A stretch of 7,662 bases of DNA, from positions 1 to 7,662 of the forward strand of contig JAFYJR010000018.1 in the NCBI GenBank assembly GCA_017538005.1. Direction: 5' to 3'. A program made the translations under genes and the position numbers. The DNA comes from Clostridia bacterium (lineage in GTDB: Bacteria; Bacillota; Clostridia; Oscillospirales; Acutalibacteraceae). The stretch's first letter is position 1. Every line of letters starts with the position of its first letter. The notes beneath the pieces are model-generated. The model was not told where the DNA came from and did not search any database. It was given only the letters and a program-made list of their open reading frames with translations. Shown here in pieces: positions 5,248 to 7,662 of this stretch.

Positions 5248-6831
5248 ATGAGCAAAGATATTTATTTTGAAAACGATGCCGCGGAGCGCATGCTCCGGGG
5301 CATAGAAAAAGTGGCAAAGGCCGTCGCTCCCACCTTCGGGCCGAAGGGCAGGAACGTCGCTTTTGACCAGAAATATGACGTTCCGCTCGTAACAAACGAC
5401 GGCTATGCCATAGCAAAACAGATTACACTGAAAGACGGAGCCGAGGATCTCGGCGCTAAGCTTCTTATTGAAGCCGCGTCAAAATCAAACGAGACCTCCG
5501 GCGACGGCACGACGGCGGCGGTTATACTTGCGCATTCAATGATATTGAACGCGCAGAAGACCATTGCCGCCGGCGCAAATCCCATTTTCCTGAAAAAGGG
5601 TATGGTCAAAGCCGCAGAAGTCGTCGAAAAAACTCTCCGCGAAAATGCCGTTCCCGTAAAAGATGTTAAGACAATTAAAAATATTGCAACCATCTCGGGC
5701 AACAACGATCCGGAGATAGGGGAACTCATCGGAAAGATTTACGAAGAACTCGGTTTTGATCCCGTAGTAATACTTGAGGACACGCAGATGGCGGACACCG
5801 TACTTACCATGTCACACGGCTGCCGTCTTGATTCGGGTTATCTCTCAAGATATTTCCTGACCGATGCCTCTCTCGGCTTATGTGAACTCAAGGATCCGTA
5901 CATCTTCATCTGCAAAGATGAGATTAACGACATAAACCAGATTTATCATCTCCTTGAAGACGCGCTTTCAAAGAAAGCTTCAGTTGCAATCATAGCAAAG
6001 GATATCACCGGTACTGCGATTTCCTCGCTCGCAAAAAATGTTGAGGCGGGCGTAATAAAAGCCGTTGCCTTAAAGGGCCCCGGCTACAGTGATACGCGCG
6101 ACAGAAACTTAAACTGTCTCGCTGCCATTACGGGAGGAACTGTCGTTGACTCCGCTTATATGAACATCGCCGAATGCGGACTCGAAGTCTGCGGCAGAGC
6201 GAAACGCCTTGTCTCTGACAAGAATATCACCACGCTCGAACAGCCGGCCTGCCCGGATTCCGACAAAGTCGGAGAGCTCAGGCGACAGATAAACGCACAG
6301 CTTGAAACAACGACAGAAACTTACGCCAGAGATAAACTCGAGCAGTCTCTCGGTCTGCTGAACTCATCAATGGCCGTTGTTTCCGTGGGCGGTACATCCG
6401 AGCTTGAGATGTTCGAGCGTAAGTATCGCATCGAAGACGCACTGAATGCCGCCAAACGCGCCGCGGCAGAAGGAATCGTACCGGGCGGGGGCAAGGCTCT
6501 TCTTCTCTGTAAAAATGCCGTACAAGCCCTCTCAGACACTCTGGCCGGCGACGAAAAAATCGGCGCCGAGGTCGTCAGGGACTCACTCGAGGCGCCGATG
6601 AAACAACTTGCGGAAAACTGCGGAGTTGACGCGGGTGCGGTTTTACATAATGTTTTAAACAACAAGGACAAGAACTTCGGTTATGACGCGAGAACAGGCG
6701 AGTACGGTAACCTGATTAATCTTGAAATCATCGATCCCGTTGCCGTCATCCGTAACTCTTTCGTAAATGCGGTAAGCGTAGCCGGAAACTACATCACTAC
6801 TTACGCCGCCGTTATTCCGCATTCAGATTAA
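5248..6831 (+). CDS. Divergent group I chaperonin (GroEL/Cpn60 paralogue)
   Basis: This 527-residue protein aligns with GroEL along its whole length. The ATPase residues are kept: D51 in VTNDGYAIAK (E. coli D52), D86 in SGDGTTAAV (D87), D397 in RIEDALNAAKRA (D398), and the GGG loop after GIVPGGG. The later equatorial block, DPVAVIRNSFVNAVSVAG, is also recognisable. The apical domain is changed at substrate/GroES-binding positions: GYLSRYF has R201 where E. coli has P202, and helix I reads AISSLAKN, with I258, A262 and K263 at the places of L259, V263 and V264. The glycine/methionine-rich C-terminal tail is missing; the protein ends PHSD. No groES is adjacent and I saw no CIRCE repeat upstream, so heat-shock control by HrcA is unlikely here. 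The ATG lies five bases after the preceding stop with no clear ribosome binding site, implying translational coupling. I leave the symbol blank because the housekeeping groEL is probably elsewhere. Confidence 0.93.
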   Translation: MSKDIYFENDAAERMLRGIEKVAKAVAPTFGPKGRNVAFDQKYDVPLVTNDGYAIAKQITLKDGAEDLGAKLLIEAASKSNETSGDGTTAAVILAHSMILNAQKTIAAGANPIFLKKGMVKAAEVVEKTLRENAVPVKDVKTIKNIATISGNNDPEIGELIGKIYEELGFDPVVILEDTQMADTVLTMSHGCRLDSGYLSRYFLTDASLGLCELKDPYIFICKDEINDINQIYHLLEDALSKKASVAIIAKDITGTAISSLAKNVEAGVIKAVALKGPGYSDTRDRNLNCLAAITGGTVVDSAYMNIAECGLEVCGRAKRLVSDKNITTLEQPACPDSDKVGELRRQINAQLETTTETYARDKLEQSLGLLNSSMAVVSVGGTSELEMFERKYRIEDALNAAKRAAAEGIVPGGGKALLLCKNAVQALSDTLAGDEKIGAEVVRDSLEAPMKQLAENCGVDAGAVLHNVLNNKDKNFGYDARTGEYGNLINLEIIDPVAVIRNSFVNAVSVAGNYITTYAAVIPHSD

Positions 6832-6855
6832 ACTCATCTTATGCAGAATGAGGAA
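6815..6855. repeat. Imperfect inverted repeat spanning both convergent stop codons
   Basis: TTCCGCATTC (6815-6824) and GAATGAGGAA (6846-6855) pair at 9 of 10 positions around a 21-base loop. Within the loop, AGAT (6825-6828) and ATCT (6836-6839) could add four pairs. The repeat covers the stop codons of the chaperonin gene (6829-6831) and the minus-strand regulator gene (6823-6825). Neither strand has a T-run after it, so it does not look like an intrinsic terminator; it could stabilise 3' ends or be chance. Confidence 0.35.
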
Positions 6856-7662
6856 CGACAGAGCGAGATACATCTTCTCATCCGGATCGTCAAAGTCAAT
6901 GTCACACAGTTCGGTTATACGCTCAATGCGTCGTATAAGAGTGGTTCTGTGAATGAACAGCTCCTCAGCCGTATGTGTTGAATTGCAATTGTTTTCTATA
7001 TAACAACGCAGAGTCTTTAAGTACTCTGTGTTGTTTTTTTTGTCGTAATCAATCAGTTTTCTGACATTTTCGCTTATGAGCTGGTCATAGGAGAGGTCGG
7101 TCATGACGCAGTCGTACATATAGTCAAGCGCGTAATCGCGGAAACGGAAATACCATTTGTTGGGATCGTTTTTCTGACCGGTCACAAGCGCCATATTGGC
7201 CTGTGTGAGATATGAGGCAACCCTGTTTATGTCGGTAAACTCATCAGACACTCCGGCTTTGCATACGAAATCGCGAAGGATGTAGGCGAGAACATGGAAG
7301 AATCTGTGTGTATCCTCGGAATTCTTTGAAAGCGAATGATTGAATACCCAGACAATGTAGTCGTCATGAATTATGGCGCAGGAATTAGACCAGGTCTCTT
7401 CGAGTTTGCCGCGGATATACTCGGTCATCTCATCCCATTTTGAATTCTTGAAAAAAGTGAATTTGATGACTGTATAGCGGTCATTCCTTCCCCACGAATA
7501 ATTCTGAAGGATAAGGTTAGCGTCTACATCGTCAAGTTTTTCCGACGAAAACAGCATATCGTCAATCAGAATATGCAGTTTATCGGAAGTGTTCTTTATC
7601 AGCGGATCATCGGTATAACGGAGATAGACCTGCTTCAGATAATCAAAGAAATGACGGAACAG
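6823..7662 (-). CDS. CdaR/PucR-type transcriptional regulator, 5'-truncated by window edge
   Basis: The minus-strand frame stays open to the right edge, giving the last 279 residues; the methionine at 7555-7557 is therefore internal, because coding sense (e.g. DYLKQVYLRYTDDPLI) continues upstream of it. The C-terminal end is a PucR-type helix-turn-helix (about 6850-7010) with CYIENNCNSTHTAEELFIHR and then TTLIRRIERITEL, very like the CdaR/SdiR/PucR family. The middle has the degenerate GGDEF-like CdaR region, including AGVSDEFTDINRVASYL and QANMALVTG. Relatives are transcription activators or repressors responding to small metabolites; any N-terminal sensor is outside the window. The gene is convergent with the chaperonin operon and overlaps its last 9 coding bases. 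Its 3' half contains, in antisense, the operon's probable terminator. It might regulate the operon, but convergence alone is weak evidence. Confidence 0.88.
   Translation of the reverse strand: MFRHFFDYLKQVYLRYTDDPLIKNTSDKLHILIDDMLFSSEKLDDVDANLILQNYSWGRNDRYTVIKFTFFKNSKWDEMTEYIRGKLEETWSNSCAIIHDDYIVWVFNHSLSKNSEDTHRFFHVLAYILRDFVCKAGVSDEFTDINRVASYLTQANMALVTGQKNDPNKWYFRFRDYALDYMYDCVMTDLSYDQLISENVRKLIDYDKKNNTEYLKTLRCYIENNCNSTHTAEELFIHRTTLIRRIERITELCDIDFDDPDEKMYLALSFLILHKMSLI
7002..7041 (+). terminator. Strong intrinsic terminator for the + strand operon, embedded antisense in the regulator gene
   Basis: Bases 7002-7014 (AACAACGCAGAGT) pair with 7023-7035 (ACTCTGTGTTGTT) to form a 13-bp stem with one G-U pair and an 8-base loop (7015-7022). 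An unbroken T-run continues to 7041: eight T from 7034, of which six follow the stem. This is the classic layout for + strand transcripts. In the opposite direction the bases after the hairpin are TATATAGAAAAC, with no T-run, so it should not stop the regulator's own mRNA. It lies about 170 bases after the chaperonin stop and is the first good terminator seen after the operon. On the minus strand the T-run encodes Lys-Lys-Asn-Asn of the regulator. Confidence 0.78.

Larger units (their letters stand above)
707..7041 (+). other. Predicted seven-gene transcription unit
   Basis: From the candidate promoter near 695 to the terminator ending at 7041, seven + strand genes follow one another. Gene-to-gene distances are 11, 15, -1, -14, 13 and 5 bases, and no terminator hairpin is visible between them. 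Overlaps at 2976 and 3832-3845 and the missing ribosome binding site before the chaperonin point to translational coupling. Internal promoters cannot be excluded, since the envelope genes and the URO-D/chaperonin genes have no evident shared pathway. Confidence 0.55.

Noticed and set aside
5000..5250. CIRCE (HrcA) heat-shock operator upstream of the chaperonin
   Set aside because: No TTAGCACTC/GAGTGCTAA inverted repeat, nor a near match, is visible here or in the 686-733 promoter gap.
6981..6990. AATTGCAATT palindrome as an operator
   Set aside because: It lies inside the regulator's helix-turn-helix coding region, away from any promoter, and is short and AT-rich enough to be chance.
7555..7557. 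ATG on the minus strand as the true start of the regulator
   Set aside because: The frame remains open to the window edge with protein-like sequence, and the family normally has further N-terminal domains.

Overview
The window looks like a chromosomal segment of an anaerobic, low-to-mid GC Firmicute, probably a gut-type Clostridium relative (Clostridia, e.g. Oscillospiraceae/Lachnospiraceae-like). This is inferred from strong AGGAGG-type ribosome binding sites, an MBOAT/DHHW envelope-acylation pair, a CdaR/PucR-type regulator, a uroporphyrinogen-decarboxylase-like protein of the kind common in anaerobes, and tightly packed genes. No rRNA, tRNA, CRISPR array, transposase or integrase was seen. 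Coding density is close to complete; the only intergenic gap longer than 20 bases is 686-733.

Layout. (1) 2-685: C-terminal 227 residues of an FkbM-type SAM methyltransferase, cut by the left window edge. (2) 686-733: a short gap with a candidate promoter and nested inverted repeats around the next start codon. (3) 734-6831: seven genes on the + strand, separated by -14 to +15 bases, that read as one transcription unit. In order they are a membrane-anchored ComEA-like helix-hairpin-helix protein, an MBOAT O-acyltransferase, a short protein that keeps only the N-terminal part of its usual DHHW partner, a DEDDh 3'-5' exonuclease with a C-terminal zinc ribbon, a URO-D-superfamily protein of unknown reaction, a 64-residue protein I do not recognise, and a divergent GroEL/Cpn60 chaperonin. 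(4) 6823-7662, minus strand: a CdaR/PucR-type transcription regulator, open at the right edge, whose 3' end overlaps the chaperonin by 9 bases. A strong intrinsic-terminator signature for the + strand (7002-7041) lies inside this antisense gene, so the operon transcript probably runs about 210 bases into the regulator.

Function. The left half concerns the envelope and polysaccharides (FkbM methyltransferase, MBOAT plus DHHW remnant) and DNA (ComEA-like protein, exonuclease). The right half is the most unusual part: a URO-D-like protein lacking the recognisable metal-binding and decarboxylase signatures, a small acidic-then-basic orphan, and a chaperonin with intact ATPase residues but altered substrate-binding positions and no GroES gene beside it. 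A specialised chaperonin serving a narrow client set, perhaps including its operon neighbours, is a testable inference, not something the sequence proves. The convergent regulator is a candidate local regulator, but nothing here shows its target.
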